NCBI RefSeq assembly: GCF_002441885.1 | Contig: NZ_JXJT01000001.1 | Span: 18,467 to 82,466, forward strand | From: Pseudolactococcus chungangensis CAU 28 = DSM 22330 | GTDB taxonomy: Bacteria; Bacillota; Bacilli; Lactobacillales; Streptococcaceae | DNA: 64,000 nt | Direction of reading: 5' to 3' | Shown here: positions 44,096 to 52,825 of the stretch, one piece after another | Layout: every line of letters begins with the position of its first letter | How positions within the stretch are numbered: position 1 is the stretch's first letter | Notes under the pieces: model-generated | The model's database searches: none | The model's input: only the letters and a program-made list of their open reading frames with translations | Told to the model about the DNA's origin: nothing | Made by a program: the position numbers and the translations under genes

Positions 44096-44822
44096 ACGAC
44101 TAATCCTTTTAGTCATTGGTGTTGCTGCCTTATCTGCTGGCTCAATAGGTTACAGTAACGCTAAATACAGAAAAGAAATTAATAATGAAACCACAGCACG
44201 TCTAGCGCAATGGCGCGTCAATCCAGAAGCACTATCAGGGAGCCTAGATTTGTTCTCGGGCAGCTACACTGCAGCAGGTGAAAATGATACGGATGGCGTT
44301 GATAATATGACCGCCTCAAGTGATCCTAAAGGAGCACCGATTGCCTTTGACGGCAATAACTTACTCGCACCGGGTGCTAAAGGTAGCACAATCTTAGATT
44401 TTTCAGGTATCGAACTGGGTGACACAGAGGTAGCTTATCAGATTAAATTCGTGGATATTGTGCCAGGTGCCGACTTGATTTCACAGTATGTGACGATTGG
44501 TGAATATGGTGCAGGAGATGGCAAGGGGGTTACGCCTATATCTGATCCAGTGTTGGACTCGCTAAAAAGCAGAATAGTTTACACAGCAAGTGTTGATGGC
44601 GGCACAACAATTAATGGTGACTTATCAACGCTTGAGACTGGGCTAAAAACCTTAACCGTTCCGTCAAATGGGAAAGTTACAATTTCATGGGAATGGCCCC
44701 ATGACAGGTACAATAATGGTGGCTATGATGTGCAAGACACAGCAGTCGCTGACTTAGCAGAGAGTCGTACGGACTTGCGACTTGTCGTGAGACTTGCCTA
44801 TCAAGCAGTTCAAGTCAATTAA
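44082..44822 (+). CDS. TasA-like secreted fibre protein 4 (246 aa)
   Basis: It overlaps the LPTTG gene by 14 bp, with GGAGG inside that gene's end. The signal peptide ends YSNAKYRKE. TARLAQWRVNPEALSGSLDLF matches the paralogue pattern, but the protein is longer and its end (AVQVN) is a diverged form of TQID. The stop overlaps the next frame. Probably a larger fibre or tip subunit. Confidence 0.82.
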   Translation: MKKTRRLILLVIGVAALSAGSIGYSNAKYRKEINNETTARLAQWRVNPEALSGSLDLFSGSYTAAGENDTDGVDNMTASSDPKGAPIAFDGNNLLAPGAKGSTILDFSGIELGDTEVAYQIKFVDIVPGADLISQYVTIGEYGAGDGKGVTPISDPVLDSLKSRIVYTASVDGGTTINGDLSTLETGLKTLTVPSNGKVTISWEWPHDRYNNGGYDVQDTAVADLAESRTDLRLVVRLAYQAVQVN

Positions 44823-44840
44823 ATGCCGCAAGGGGGAACA

Positions 44841-45347
44841 ATGGTTAAAAAAATCATGAGTGTAATTATTGCTACCCTGCTAGGTTTCATCTTGATAGGC
44901 AATGTTTATGGTCTCGTGCAGCGTATGACAGGTCAGACTGTTTTCCCTATGTTTCTGGGCTTTGGCAAAGCCATTGTCGTGAGTGGGAGTATGGATCCAG
45001 CAATTAAAGTAAATGACATCGTCCTCGTGCATAAGGTGCCACAAGCAAGGTATCAAAAAGGCGACATCGTTACCTATCGTTCGGACGATTATCCTGTCAC
45101 ACACCGCATCCAGTCAGTAACAGGCGATATAGTTATCACCAAAGGCGACGCCAATGATGCGGCAGACCAACCGATAAAAACCAGTGATATTTATGGGAAA
45201 GTGGTCCTCGTCATTCCTAAGCTTGGCTATCTGCTCCGTTGGTTGCAAGAGCCACTAGGACTAATGGTTTTGGCAACAGGTTTAATCGCTATCTGGGAAA
45301 GCGACAAATGGCTGACCTTGCCAAGAGGAAAAAAAGATAAAAAGTAG
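44841..45347 (+). CDS. SipW-type signal peptidase I (second copy)
   Basis: This 168-residue protease has an N-terminal helix (about 5-27), the nucleophile Ser50 in VSGSM, His88 in VTHR, Asp103 in KGDANDAAD, and a C-terminal helix (about 143-158). ATG 44823 is in frame, but the AAGGGGGA site is placed for ATG 44841. It differs from the first copy throughout and is closer in length to Bacillus SipW. Two such peptidases in one operon suggest separate substrates. Confidence 0.9.
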   Translation: MVKKIMSVIIATLLGFILIGNVYGLVQRMTGQTVFPMFLGFGKAIVVSGSMDPAIKVNDIVLVHKVPQARYQKGDIVTYRSDDYPVTHRIQSVTGDIVITKGDANDAADQPIKTSDIYGKVVLVIPKLGYLLRWLQEPLGLMVLATGLIAIWESDKWLTLPRGKKDKK

Positions 45348-45355
45348 GTGAAAAT

Positions 45356-45823
45356 ATGACACATCATAAAAAAGTTTACCGAGTGCTAGTCTACCTAGCG
45401 ATCTTGGGAGCTGTGGGGACAGGCGCGACTTATGCCAAATATGTCAGTCAAGTCGGCTCAGCAAGAGAATCAGCAAAAGTTGCAGGTTTTAATGTGACGG
45501 CAAGGCTGGAAACATCTGGCACTAAGAATATGACTGAAAATACAGCGACAGATACAGGTCTTAATACAGGCAAATTCCAATTTGAAATCAAAGGCAGCGC
45601 AACAAGTCAGCAAATGACCGTGACTTTCACGAATAACAGCAAGGTATGGGTCAAACCGATTGCCAGTGGTGGTGCAGCGAGCCAAACGGATTTGTCAACA
45701 GTTTTAGCAGGGCAAGTCATTAAACAGGGCGAAACGAAGAGTTATGATTTCACGATCTCATCAACCTATGGTTTAGCAGATAAAAATCTCATTTTTACAG
45801 CCCAACAAGTTATGACAGAATAG
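45356..45823 (+). CDS. Short camelysin-like secreted protein (155 aa)
   Basis: The SipW-type signal peptide ends GATYAKYVSQVG, and ESAKVAGFNVTARLE follows, a shorter form of the paralogue pattern. The body has alternating beta strands and ends in FTAQQVMTE, without TQID. AGGTG precedes ATG at eight bases. It may be a minor subunit or an assembly factor. Confidence 0.8.
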   Translation: MTHHKKVYRVLVYLAILGAVGTGATYAKYVSQVGSARESAKVAGFNVTARLETSGTKNMTENTATDTGLNTGKFQFEIKGSATSQQMTVTFTNNSKVWVKPIASGGAASQTDLSTVLAGQVIKQGETKSYDFTISSTYGLADKNLIFTAQQVMTE

Positions 45824-45836
45824 AGAGGAGAGGCTT

Positions 45837-46883
45837 ATGAAAACAAAAACAAAAATTGGTTTAACATTAGGTTTGTTGTCACTCCTCGCGCTCGGCGGCT
45901 TGACACAGTCTAAATATGTCCGCAATGCGACGATTGAGATGGATGTGACCAGTGAAACGGATCCAGGTGTCTTTTTGGCGAATACCACAGCAACAGGAAA
46001 TTCTGGAGCGCCATGGACGACCTATACCATCCCAAAAACAGGTTACTACGCCCTCCAACTTCGTGGCGGAGATGGGGGAACCAATATGAGCGCAATAGGT
46101 GGTAAAGGCGGGGTCGTTGAGGCAGTTTACTACTTTGTTAAAGACCAGCAGATTCGATATACGCTTGGCGGTCCTGGTGGGCATTATGAATCTGGCTCAC
46201 AAAACCAAACAGGCGGCGGCTCGTCTCATGCGGGAGGTGGTAAAGGTGGCAATGGCTATGGGGATGATTCGTCTAGCAAGCAAGGGTCAGGCGGTGGTGG
46301 ATCTTCTGCGGTGGAACTGTTGGCAAATGGTACTACGCTTCTGGTAGCAGGTGGCGGTGGTGGCGGAGCAGGTCATGGATATGATAGCTATATAGGTGGT
46401 GTGGGAGCCTCTAATGTCGTTGGCGTTTCTGACCTCTCGAATTACCCTAATGCAACAGGAAGGCTTTTGGCGGTTTCCATTGCTGGACGCAGAACAGATG
46501 CTTCTGCTGATAAGAATGGTCTAAGTGGCTCTCTAGGTATAAATGAGTGGGGTGGCGGTGGTTCAGGCGGAGGCTTTACCGCTTCTCATGCAGGCGGCCA
46601 ATCTGGTGGCAGGATTTTTGGGATAAAGAATCGTCCTGCTGGAGCGGGCACAGGCGGTCATTCCTATGTCAATCCAACAGGTTTTGTCCCACTAACGAAT
46701 GCTCTGAAAACGATATATGTCGCAAAACTTCCAACAAGTGGTCCAAACGCTGGAGATTTCATGCCTTATAGCAATGGTACCAACACTGGAGGTGGTGCAA
46801 TTAAAGCTGGTCAATTCAGAATCGCCTATCTCTGGAGCGATGCGACAGCTGACCATACAGCCATTGATAATATTTACAAATAA
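45837..46883 (+). CDS. Glycine-rich secreted protein with SipW-like signal (348 aa)
   Basis: The signal peptide ends LTQSKYVRN, a variant of the operon's A-K-Y site, so it is probably also cut by one of the SipW-like enzymes. After a threonine-rich stretch, residues about 65-290 contain dense Gly runs (GGGSSHAGGGKGGNGYG, LLVAGGGGGGAG) in a pattern like the Gly_rich domain (YALQLRGGDGG, VEAVYYFVKDQQIRYTLGG). Such domains fold as polyglycine helices or beta structures in surface and matrix proteins. It closes the operon and could be a matrix or adhesion component. Confidence 0.8.
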   Translation: MKTKTKIGLTLGLLSLLALGGLTQSKYVRNATIEMDVTSETDPGVFLANTTATGNSGAPWTTYTIPKTGYYALQLRGGDGGTNMSAIGGKGGVVEAVYYFVKDQQIRYTLGGPGGHYESGSQNQTGGGSSHAGGGKGGNGYGDDSSSKQGSGGGGSSAVELLANGTTLLVAGGGGGGAGHGYDSYIGGVGASNVVGVSDLSNYPNATGRLLAVSIAGRRTDASADKNGLSGSLGINEWGGGGSGGGFTASHAGGQSGGRIFGIKNRPAGAGTGGHSYVNPTGFVPLTNALKTIYVAKLPTSGPNAGDFMPYSNGTNTGGGAIKAGQFRIAYLWSDATADHTAIDNIYK

Positions 46884-46906
46884 CACAGGAAAACCAAATG
46901 AAAAAA

Positions 46907-46940
46907 TCATGTCAGACACTCATCTGACACGATTTTTTTT
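46907..46940 (+). terminator. Terminator of the fibre operon
   Basis: ATCATGTCAGA pairs with TCTGACACGAT around CACTCA and is followed by eight T residues. Its end touches the murE stop codon on the other strand. Confidence 0.88.
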
Positions 46941-48373
46941 TATAAATATTTTTCAGCTATTTTTTTGTCACCCGCATAAGGTGCTTTGACACCATTCACG
47001 ATTTGATAGGCATCAACACCTTTGCCCGCAATAATGATAGCATCGTCGGCATTAGCCGTCGTCGACATCGCCGTCTGAATCGCCGTCTCACGGTCAATGA
47101 CAATCCGAACATCGCGAGAGATAAAACTTGCAATCTCACGCGCAATCTCAGCAGGATCCTCAAAATTCGGGTCATCTGCAGTTAAAATCACATCAATATC
47201 AGGCAGCTGCTCCAAAAGCTCCCCAACCCCTTGACGTCGACTCTCACCTTTGTTCCCCGTCGTTCCCATCACAAGCGTCACGCGCCCCGTCTGGTGCGGC
47301 ACAACCACATCGACCAGCTTCGCCAAACTGTCGGCATTGTGCGCATAGTCGATAAATACCTTGGCACCATTGGCTTGCGTTAGCACTTCCATGCGGCCAG
47401 GGACAGTCGTTTTCGCAACCCCCATTTTCGCATCAGCCAAGCTTGCCCCCAGGTGAATGGCAGCCAGACTTGCAGCAACAGCATTTTCTTGATTAAATCG
47501 GCCAATTAACTGAATCTCAAAATTTGTATCAAGTGCAGAAAAAGAGAAAGCCTCAGAGTTTGAAATCGGGTGCTCAGAACCCTCACCATAAAAGGTCGTC
47601 TCGCCTGTTAACTCAGATTTAACAAAGTCAAAATGCGTCATCTCAGCATTGACGACCGCATAACGTGCATTAGCCAGTAACTGACGCTTACAGTAGAAGT
47701 AGTCCTCAAAAGTCGGATGCTCGATAGGCCCGATATGATCAGGTGAAATATTAAGGAAAACCCCGACATCAAAAGTAAGCCCATAAACACGGGATGTCTT
47801 ATAAGCCTGTGACGAGACTTCCATGACCAGATGCGTCATGCCATTGCTGACAGCCTCGCGCATCATGCGAAAGAGGTCAAGACTTTCAGGTGTCGTCAGT
47901 TGCGATTTGAAAAAAGTCTCACCATCAAGTGTTGTCTCCATGGTTGAAAACATAGCGGTTTTATCACCATTATGTGTATCTAGGATATTTTTAGCAAAAT
48001 AGGCAGCAGTTGTTTTCCCTTTAGTCCCAGTAAAGGCAAGTGTTTTAAGCGCATCTTGTGGGTGGTCGTAGAAAGCCATGGCAATCAAACTCATAGCATG
48101 CTTGACATCGTTGACAATGATGGCGGGTATGCTGACCTCGTAATCTATTTCAGACACATAAAAAGGAATCGCCAAATCAGCTAGAAACTCCCGCTTGAAA
48201 TTCAGCCCCTTGGCAAAAAAGAGGGTACTGTCCGACACCTCACGACTATCATATGAGAGCTGGCTAAAAGTCAGATCTTGTATGGGCGCACTAAAATAGG
48301 CACCATCAATGATGATGTCACGAAAATTTTGGTCTTGTTTTAGAATAGCAATCACTGTCTTTAAAGTTATCAT
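46940..48373 (-). CDS. murE: UDP-N-acetylmuramoyl-tripeptide synthetase MurE (lysine-adding type expected)
   Basis: This cytoplasmic ligase adds the third amino acid to UDP-MurNAc-L-Ala-D-Glu. The P-loop is TGTKGKTTA, and other Mur ligase features include [25 protein letters not shown] and [11 protein letters not shown]. In this group the added residue is L-lysine; the DNPR motif of the diaminopimelate enzymes is replaced by DDPNFEDP. I start it at ATG 48373 ([11 protein letters not shown]): the longer frame would cross the promoter. TATAAT lies six bases before that ATG. Confidence 0.94.
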   Translation of the reverse strand: MITLKTVIAILKQDQNFRDIIIDGAYFSAPIQDLTFSQLSYDSREVSDSTLFFAKGLNFKREFLADLAIPFYVSEIDYEVSIPAIIVNDVKHAMSLIAMAFYDHPQDALKTLAFTGTKGKTTAAYFAKNILDTHNGDKTAMFSTMETTLDGETFFKSQLTTPESLDLFRMMREAVSNGMTHLVMEVSSQAYKTSRVYGLTFDVGVFLNISPDHIGPIEHPTFEDYFYCKRQLLANARYAVVNAEMTHFDFVKSELTGETTFYGEGSEHPISNSEAFSFSALDTNFEIQLIGRFNQENAVAASLAAIHLGASLADAKMGVAKTTVPGRMEVLTQANGAKVFIDYAHNADSLAKLVDVVVPHQTGRVTLVMGTTGNKGESRRQGVGELLEQLPDIDVILTADDPNFEDPAEIAREIASFISRDVRIVIDRETAIQTAMSTTANADDAIIIAGKGVDAYQIVNGVKAPYAGDKKIAEKYL

Positions 48374-48420
48374 GACTCTATTATAACGGTTTTTCTGGTA
48401 AAATTGTTGTATAATCAAAT

Positions 48421-48554
48421 TTTGGCTCCTATTATTGCCTATGGCATTGGAGTTACCGCTTAGCCGTTGATTAATTGACTGAAAATAGTTAGAAAGTTGC
48501 GTATCACTTTTTAGTTAAACGAGTACAGCTAAGTCGTCTCAACATCTTAATGCA
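48421..48554 (+). repeat. Dispersed intergenic repeat, diverged copy, in front of mutM
   Basis: It begins TTTTGGCTCC and ends AAGTCGTCTCAACATCTTAA just before GCAAGGAG, the SD of mutM. The interior differs from the other copies, but the two ends match. The internal AGTTAAACGAGTA also occurs upstream of recA (49515). Confidence 0.7.
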
Positions 48555-48566
48555 AGGAGTAAAAAC

Positions 48567-49400
48567 ATGCCAGAACTACCAGAAGTAGAAACCGTCAGAC
48601 GCGGCCTTAATAAACTTGTCAGTGGTCAAAAAATCACGGCACTTCGAATTGACTATAATCGCATGATTAAGTCTGATTTGACGACTTTCAAAAACAATCT
48701 CATCAATCAAACCATCCACGAAGTCAATCGCCGCGGTAAGTATTTGCTATTTGAGTTAGGTGAACAGACCCTGATTAGTCACTTGCGGATGGAGGGGAAA
48801 TGGCTGAGTTATCTCAGCACAGATATTCCGGACAATAAGCATTTTCATGGCTTTTTCGACCTCTCAAACGGTCAAACCCTCGTCTATCAAGACGTTCGCA
48901 AATTTGGCACGATGGAACTTGTTAGAACAGACAAACTTGCAGATTTTTTTTCCGATAAAAGAATTGGACCAGAACCGACAGAAACGGATTTTAATTTAAG
49001 AACGTTTCAACATCAACTCTCAGGCAGCCAGAAGAAGATAAAACCCTATTTATTGGACCAGTCTTTGGTGGCGGGTCTGGGCAATATCTATGTGGATGAG
49101 GTGCTGTGGCTGGCTAAAATTCATCCGTCAGAAATCGCTCGACATCTATCTGCTAAAAAAGTGGCAGAGCTTAGGGGTGCAGTCATTCATATCTTAGAAA
49201 AAGCCGTCAAATATGGTGGTTCGACCATTCGCAGCTATAAAAATGCACTTGGTCTTGATGGCACGATGCAAGATTATCTGCAAGTTTATGGCAAAACGGG
49301 TCAGCCATGTGCGAGATGTGGTACGCCAATCGAGAAGTATAAACTGGCTGGACGTGGGACGCACTTCTGTCCCAAATGCCAGAAATTAAAAAAAGTTTGA
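48567..49400 (+). CDS. mutM: Formamidopyrimidine-DNA glycosylase
   Basis: This bifunctional base-excision repair enzyme removes 8-oxoguanine and nicks the DNA. The N-terminal PELPEVETVRRGL holds the catalytic Pro2 and Glu3. Helix-two-turn-helix and the C-terminal zinc finger C-x2-C-x16-C-x2-C (CARCG ... FCPKC) are intact. AAGGAG lies eight bases before ATG. In many lactic acid bacteria coaE follows; here recA does. Confidence 0.96.
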   Translation: MPELPEVETVRRGLNKLVSGQKITALRIDYNRMIKSDLTTFKNNLINQTIHEVNRRGKYLLFELGEQTLISHLRMEGKWLSYLSTDIPDNKHFHGFFDLSNGQTLVYQDVRKFGTMELVRTDKLADFFSDKRIGPEPTETDFNLRTFQHQLSGSQKKIKPYLLDQSLVAGLGNIYVDEVLWLAKIHPSEIARHLSAKKVAELRGAVIHILEKAVKYGGSTIRSYKNALGLDGTMQDYLQVYGKTGQPCARCGTPIEKYKLAGRGTHFCPKCQKLKKV

Positions 49401-49565
49401 GCAAGATGGCGGTGCTTTACGTATATTAAAGTGAGTGAAAAAATGGTATAATAAGATATTGTGAGCGTTCTTGATAACCTTAAATAGGGGAGCTGCTGGA
49501 CAACTCAAAACTGAGTTAAACGAGTATATTTAGAACTTAGGCTCAGTATCCAAAAGGAGATAAAA

Positions 49566-50741
49566 TTGGCAAAAAAAGCAAAGAAAAATTTAGATGATAT
49601 TACTAAAAAATTTGGTGATGAGCGTGAGAAAGCGTTAAATGATGCCTTGAAAGTCATTGAAAAAGACTTTGGTAAAGGCGCTTTGATGCGTCTTGGTGAT
49701 AAGGCTGAGCAAAAAGTTCAGGTGATGAGTTCAGGCTCATTGGCACTTGATATTGCATTAGGTGTTGGTGGCTATCCTAAAGGCCGGATTATTGAAATCT
49801 ATGGGCCAGAGTCATCAGGTAAAACGACAGTTGCTCTTCATGCAGTAGCGCAAGCTCAAAAAGAAGGTGGCATTGCAGCCTTTATCGACGCGGAACACGC
49901 GCTTGACCCTGCTTATGCAGCAGCGCTTGGTGTCAACATTGATGAACTCTTACTTTCTCAACCAGACTCTGGTGAGCAAGGTCTTGAAATTGCTGGTAAA
50001 TTGATCGATTCAGGTGCCATTGACTTAGTTGTTATCGACTCAGTCGCAGCCCTTGTTCCCCGTGCTGAAATCGATGGTGAAATCGGTGATTCTCACGTTG
50101 GTTTGCAAGCACGGATGATGTCACAAGCCATGCGTAAATTATCAGCGTCAATCAATAAAACCAAAACAATCGCCATTTTTATCAACCAATTGCGTGAAAA
50201 AGTTGGGGTCATGTTTGGTAGCCCAGAGACAACGCCTGGTGGTCGCGCGCTGAAATTTTACGCGTCAGTTCGTTTAGATGTCCGTGGTAACACGCAAATC
50301 AAGGGAACTGGTGATGACAAAGATACAGCAATGGGTAAAGAAACCAAAATTAAAGTCGTTAAAAACAAGGTAGCACCACCATTTAAAGTCGCGGAAGTTG
50401 AAATCATGTTTGGTGAGGGAATTTCTCAAACTGGTGAATTGGTTAAAATTGCTACTGATTTGGATATCATCAAAAAATCTGGTGCTTGGTTCTCTTACAA
50501 TGATGAAAAAATCGGTCAAGGGTCTGAAAAAGCTAAACTTTATTTGAAAGAACACCCAGAAGTATTCGCTGAAATCGATCACAAAGTCCGTGAAGCATTT
50601 GGTTTGATTGAAGAGAAGACAGTTGAAGCGCAAGCTGAAGACAAATCAGCGCCAAAAACAAGCAAGGCTAAAAAAGAAGCAAAAGTAGCAGAATCTGAGT
50701 TAGTATCTCTTGAATTAGATACAATTGAAATCGAAGAATAA
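49566..50741 (+). CDS. recA: Recombinase RecA
   Basis: At 391 residues it has Walker A GPESSGKT, the [10 protein letters not shown] region, loop L2 around [20 protein letters not shown], and a C-terminal acidic/Ala-Lys tail longer than in enteric RecA, as in lactococci. It begins at TTG, with AAAAGGAGA eight bases upstream. An extended -10 (TGGTATAAT at 49445-49452) lies about 110 bases ahead. Confidence 0.97.
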   Translation: MAKKAKKNLDDITKKFGDEREKALNDALKVIEKDFGKGALMRLGDKAEQKVQVMSSGSLALDIALGVGGYPKGRIIEIYGPESSGKTTVALHAVAQAQKEGGIAAFIDAEHALDPAYAAALGVNIDELLLSQPDSGEQGLEIAGKLIDSGAIDLVVIDSVAALVPRAEIDGEIGDSHVGLQARMMSQAMRKLSASINKTKTIAIFINQLREKVGVMFGSPETTPGGRALKFYASVRLDVRGNTQIKGTGDDKDTAMGKETKIKVVKNKVAPPFKVAEVEIMFGEGISQTGELVKIATDLDIIKKSGAWFSYNDEKIGQGSEKAKLYLKEHPEVFAEIDHKVREAFGLIEEKTVEAQAEDKSAPKTSKAKKEAKVAESELVSLELDTIEIEE

Positions 50742-50919
50742 AGTCTTTTTGTGATAAAAAACTAATGGTAAATTAAGCGTCTTGACTAAATACTTTCATA
50801 ATTTATTTAAAAATTGAAGTTTTTATGGAATAGGTCTTTTGACTGATGACAAAATATGTTATAATTGATATCATATAAATAACAAGAAATGCGTTAGAAG
50901 TACCAACACGGAGGTCACT

Positions 50920-51318
50920 ATGATAACAATTTACACAGCTCCATCCTGCACGAGTTGTAAGAAAGCAAAACTATGGTTAGGTCAGCATGATATTTCCTAT
51001 GATGAGAGAAACATCATGTCAAGTCCTTTGTCAACTGACGAAGTCAAACATATTTTAGAAAAATGTGACGATGGCATTGAATCTCTGATTTCAAATCGTA
51101 ATCGATTTGTGAAATCACTAAATGTTGATTTTGAGGAGCTCTCTTTATCAGAGGCTGTCACAATTATTTCTGAAAATCCACAAATTCTACGTCGTCCGAT
51201 TATCATGGATGATAAACGCCTACACATTGGTTATAATGAAGAAGAAATTCGCGCATTTTTACCTCGCAGTGTACGTGTCTTAGAAAATGATGGCCTACGT
51301 TTGCGTGATGCCATTTAA
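50920..51318 (+). CDS. spx: Transcription regulator Spx
   Basis: This 132-residue ArsC-fold protein binds the alpha subunit of RNA polymerase and answers thiol stress. The redox CxxC is at Cys10 and Cys13 (CTSC), and the substrate-like RRPIIMDDKRLHIGYNEEEI region is conserved. Several Spx paralogues exist in lactococci. GGAGG lies six bases before ATG. A -10 TATAAT lies at 50860. Confidence 0.93.
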   Translation: MITIYTAPSCTSCKKAKLWLGQHDISYDERNIMSSPLSTDEVKHILEKCDDGIESLISNRNRFVKSLNVDFEELSLSEAVTIISENPQILRRPIIMDDKRLHIGYNEEEIRAFLPRSVRVLENDGLRLRDAI

Positions 51319-51343
51319 ACAATCAAAGTACGGTATTCGTAAT

Positions 51344-51375
51344 TAAACTGTTCGCCAGTGGTGGGCAGTTTTTTT
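51344..51375 (+). terminator. Terminator of spx
   Basis: AAACTGTTCGCC pairs imperfectly with GGTGGGCAGTTT and is followed by seven T residues. Confidence 0.8.
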
Positions 51376-51431
51376 GTGGTTTTAAATTTAATTCCTCGTT
51401 ATGATGTTAAAATTATGTCAAAAATAGGGTA

Positions 51432-51460
51432 AATAAAAAGACAAGCATGTCGCTTGTCTC
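51432..51460 (-). terminator. Probable terminator of csbD
   Basis: Read on the minus strand, AGACAAGC / GCTTGTCT with a five-base loop is followed by TTTTTATTT. It is 160 bases after the csbD stop. Confidence 0.65.
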
Positions 51461-51621
51461 ATTATCCCTTACTGTTAGAGCTGACGATTAATCTTTTTTG
51501 CTGTTGTTGATGGTGTGTCTTATATGTTTGAAACAAATGATTGTTTAAAGATATGCGTCACGTTTGGTACGAAGATGAGTACATGATAAGCTAAGAGATA
51601 TCATAAAATTTGATGGAGAGA

Positions 51622-51819
51622 TTAGTCGCGGTCAATTTTTTCCTTGATTTTTTCAACACCATCTTCAATGGCTTCTTTTACATCAGAAGCCGTTTCTTTT
51701 ACTTTACCGATAGCTTGATTCATCAAGCCCTCGGCTTTTTTCTTGTCATCACCAGTTACAGTACCAGCGATTTCTTCTGCTTTACCTTTTAATTTATCAA
51801 CAGTTCCTTTATCAGACAT
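51622..51819 (-). CDS. CsbD family stress protein
   Basis: This 65-residue, highly charged protein has the CsbD pattern (DKLKGKAEEIAGTVTGDDKKKAEG, then QAIGKVKETASDVKE). Members are induced by general stress; the mechanism is unknown. AAGGAG lies seven bases before ATG, immediately after a dispersed repeat. Confidence 0.9.
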   Translation of the reverse strand: MSDKGTVDKLKGKAEEIAGTVTGDDKKKAEGLMNQAIGKVKETASDVKEAIEDGVEKIKEKIDRD

Positions 51820-51828
51820 CGTGTTCTC

Positions 51829-51978
51829 CTTTTAAGATGTTGAGGCGACTGCAGTGAGACGTAGAATTCTTTTTCCGCAATGACTAATCGCAGAAGTGAA
51901 TGAGGTGTTTGCCGTAAGCGAACAAATCATCTATTTTCTTGGTCCCAAGGTGCCAAAACTCAATTTAATAAGATGTTG
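51829..51978 (-). repeat. Dispersed intergenic repeat, type 1, in front of csbD
   Basis: On the minus strand it starts AATTGAGTTTTGGCACC, carries AAAATAGATGATTTGTTCGC and ends GTCGCCTCAACATCTTAAA before the csbD SD, matching the copy at 29495 in order and orientation relative to the gene. From 51980 to 52420 I see no gene, only AT-rich sequence. Confidence 0.8.
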
Positions 51979-52426
51979 ACCTGAAGCTCAGCTTAATGAT
52001 GGTTACATCAAGGCTAACGTTTAGTTTTTTTGAAAATATTTTTTATCTATTGGATAAACGGCTATAGTTAAGTCAATAATGGTCGTTCTTAATGGAAAAA
52101 AATAAACCGCAGGTGACTAAATTTATGCTCTGGAAACAAAAAACAATAACAGTAAGTTTAATAAATTTCTTTAGAGTTAAAGTTACTTTTAGCTCATTTA
52201 TACCCATCCTCAGGTTTAGTATACCACATTTTAAAAAAGAAAGATAAATAAGGATTAAAAAACTGGTAGACTGTCTTGTGTATTAAAAGAACACTTGCTG
52301 TTCATAGAGATGATTTAGTTCATGTAAAAATTGATAAGGAGTAAATTGATAAAAAAATTGTCTGAATAAATAAAACAGACTAGCCAAATCAAGTGCTGTC
52401 TATTCTGGAGTTAAGAAATTAAATAT

Positions 52427-52460
52427 TTGACAGACAATTATCAATTTTGTATAATTGATA
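52427..52460 (+). promoter_or_regulatory. Consensus promoter with overlapping operator for arsR
   Basis: TTGACA and TATAAT are perfect and spaced by 17 bp. The inverted repeat TATCAATT / AATTGATA (52439-52446 and 52453-52460) straddles the -10 element, so a bound repressor would block polymerase. ArsR proteins usually bind just such sites. Confidence 0.85.
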
Positions 52461-52492
52461 TGAAAATAAGCGGATATGAGGATGTGTTGTGT

Positions 52493-52825
52493 ATGGAAAT
52501 AGAAAAACTATTTAAAGCTCTTTCTGATCCAACGAGAGTGAGAGTATTGTTATTATTATCTCAAAAAAAATTATGTGTCTGTCAACTACAAAAAATTTTA
52601 AAACTCCCCCAAAGTAAATTGTCAAAACATTTAGGTAAACTACGGGATTTGAATTTAGTTGTAGGATATCAAGATGGAAAATTTATAAAATATGAACTTT
52701 CTAAAAATTATTTTCTTGAAAATATTCTAGTGTTAGTTAAAGAATCTAAGAATTTAGACGAACAATTTCAAGTTGATTTGAGCCGAATTGATAAATTTGA
52801 TTATTTGATTGGAGATGTTCAATAA
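52493..52825 (+). CDS. ArsR family metal/metalloid-responsive repressor
   Basis: This 110-residue winged-helix protein has LFKALSDPTRVRVL and the inducer-binding LCVCQL motif with Cys28 and Cys30, typical of As(III)/Sb(III)-responsive ArsR. The frame is open from 52427, but that would include the promoter; ATG 52493 gives the usual family start. It overlaps the permease gene by one base. It probably represses its own operon through the inverted repeat in the promoter. Confidence 0.9.
   Translation: MEIEKLFKALSDPTRVRVLLLLSQKKLCVCQLQKILKLPQSKLSKHLGKLRDLNLVVGYQDGKFIKYELSKNYFLENILVLVKESKNLDEQFQVDLSRIDKFDYLIGDVQ

Noticed and set aside
51470-51515. Second murE remnant (GATTAATCTTTTTTGC resembles 39751)
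   Set aside because: Only about 14 shared AT-rich bases; translation shows no MurE sequence.
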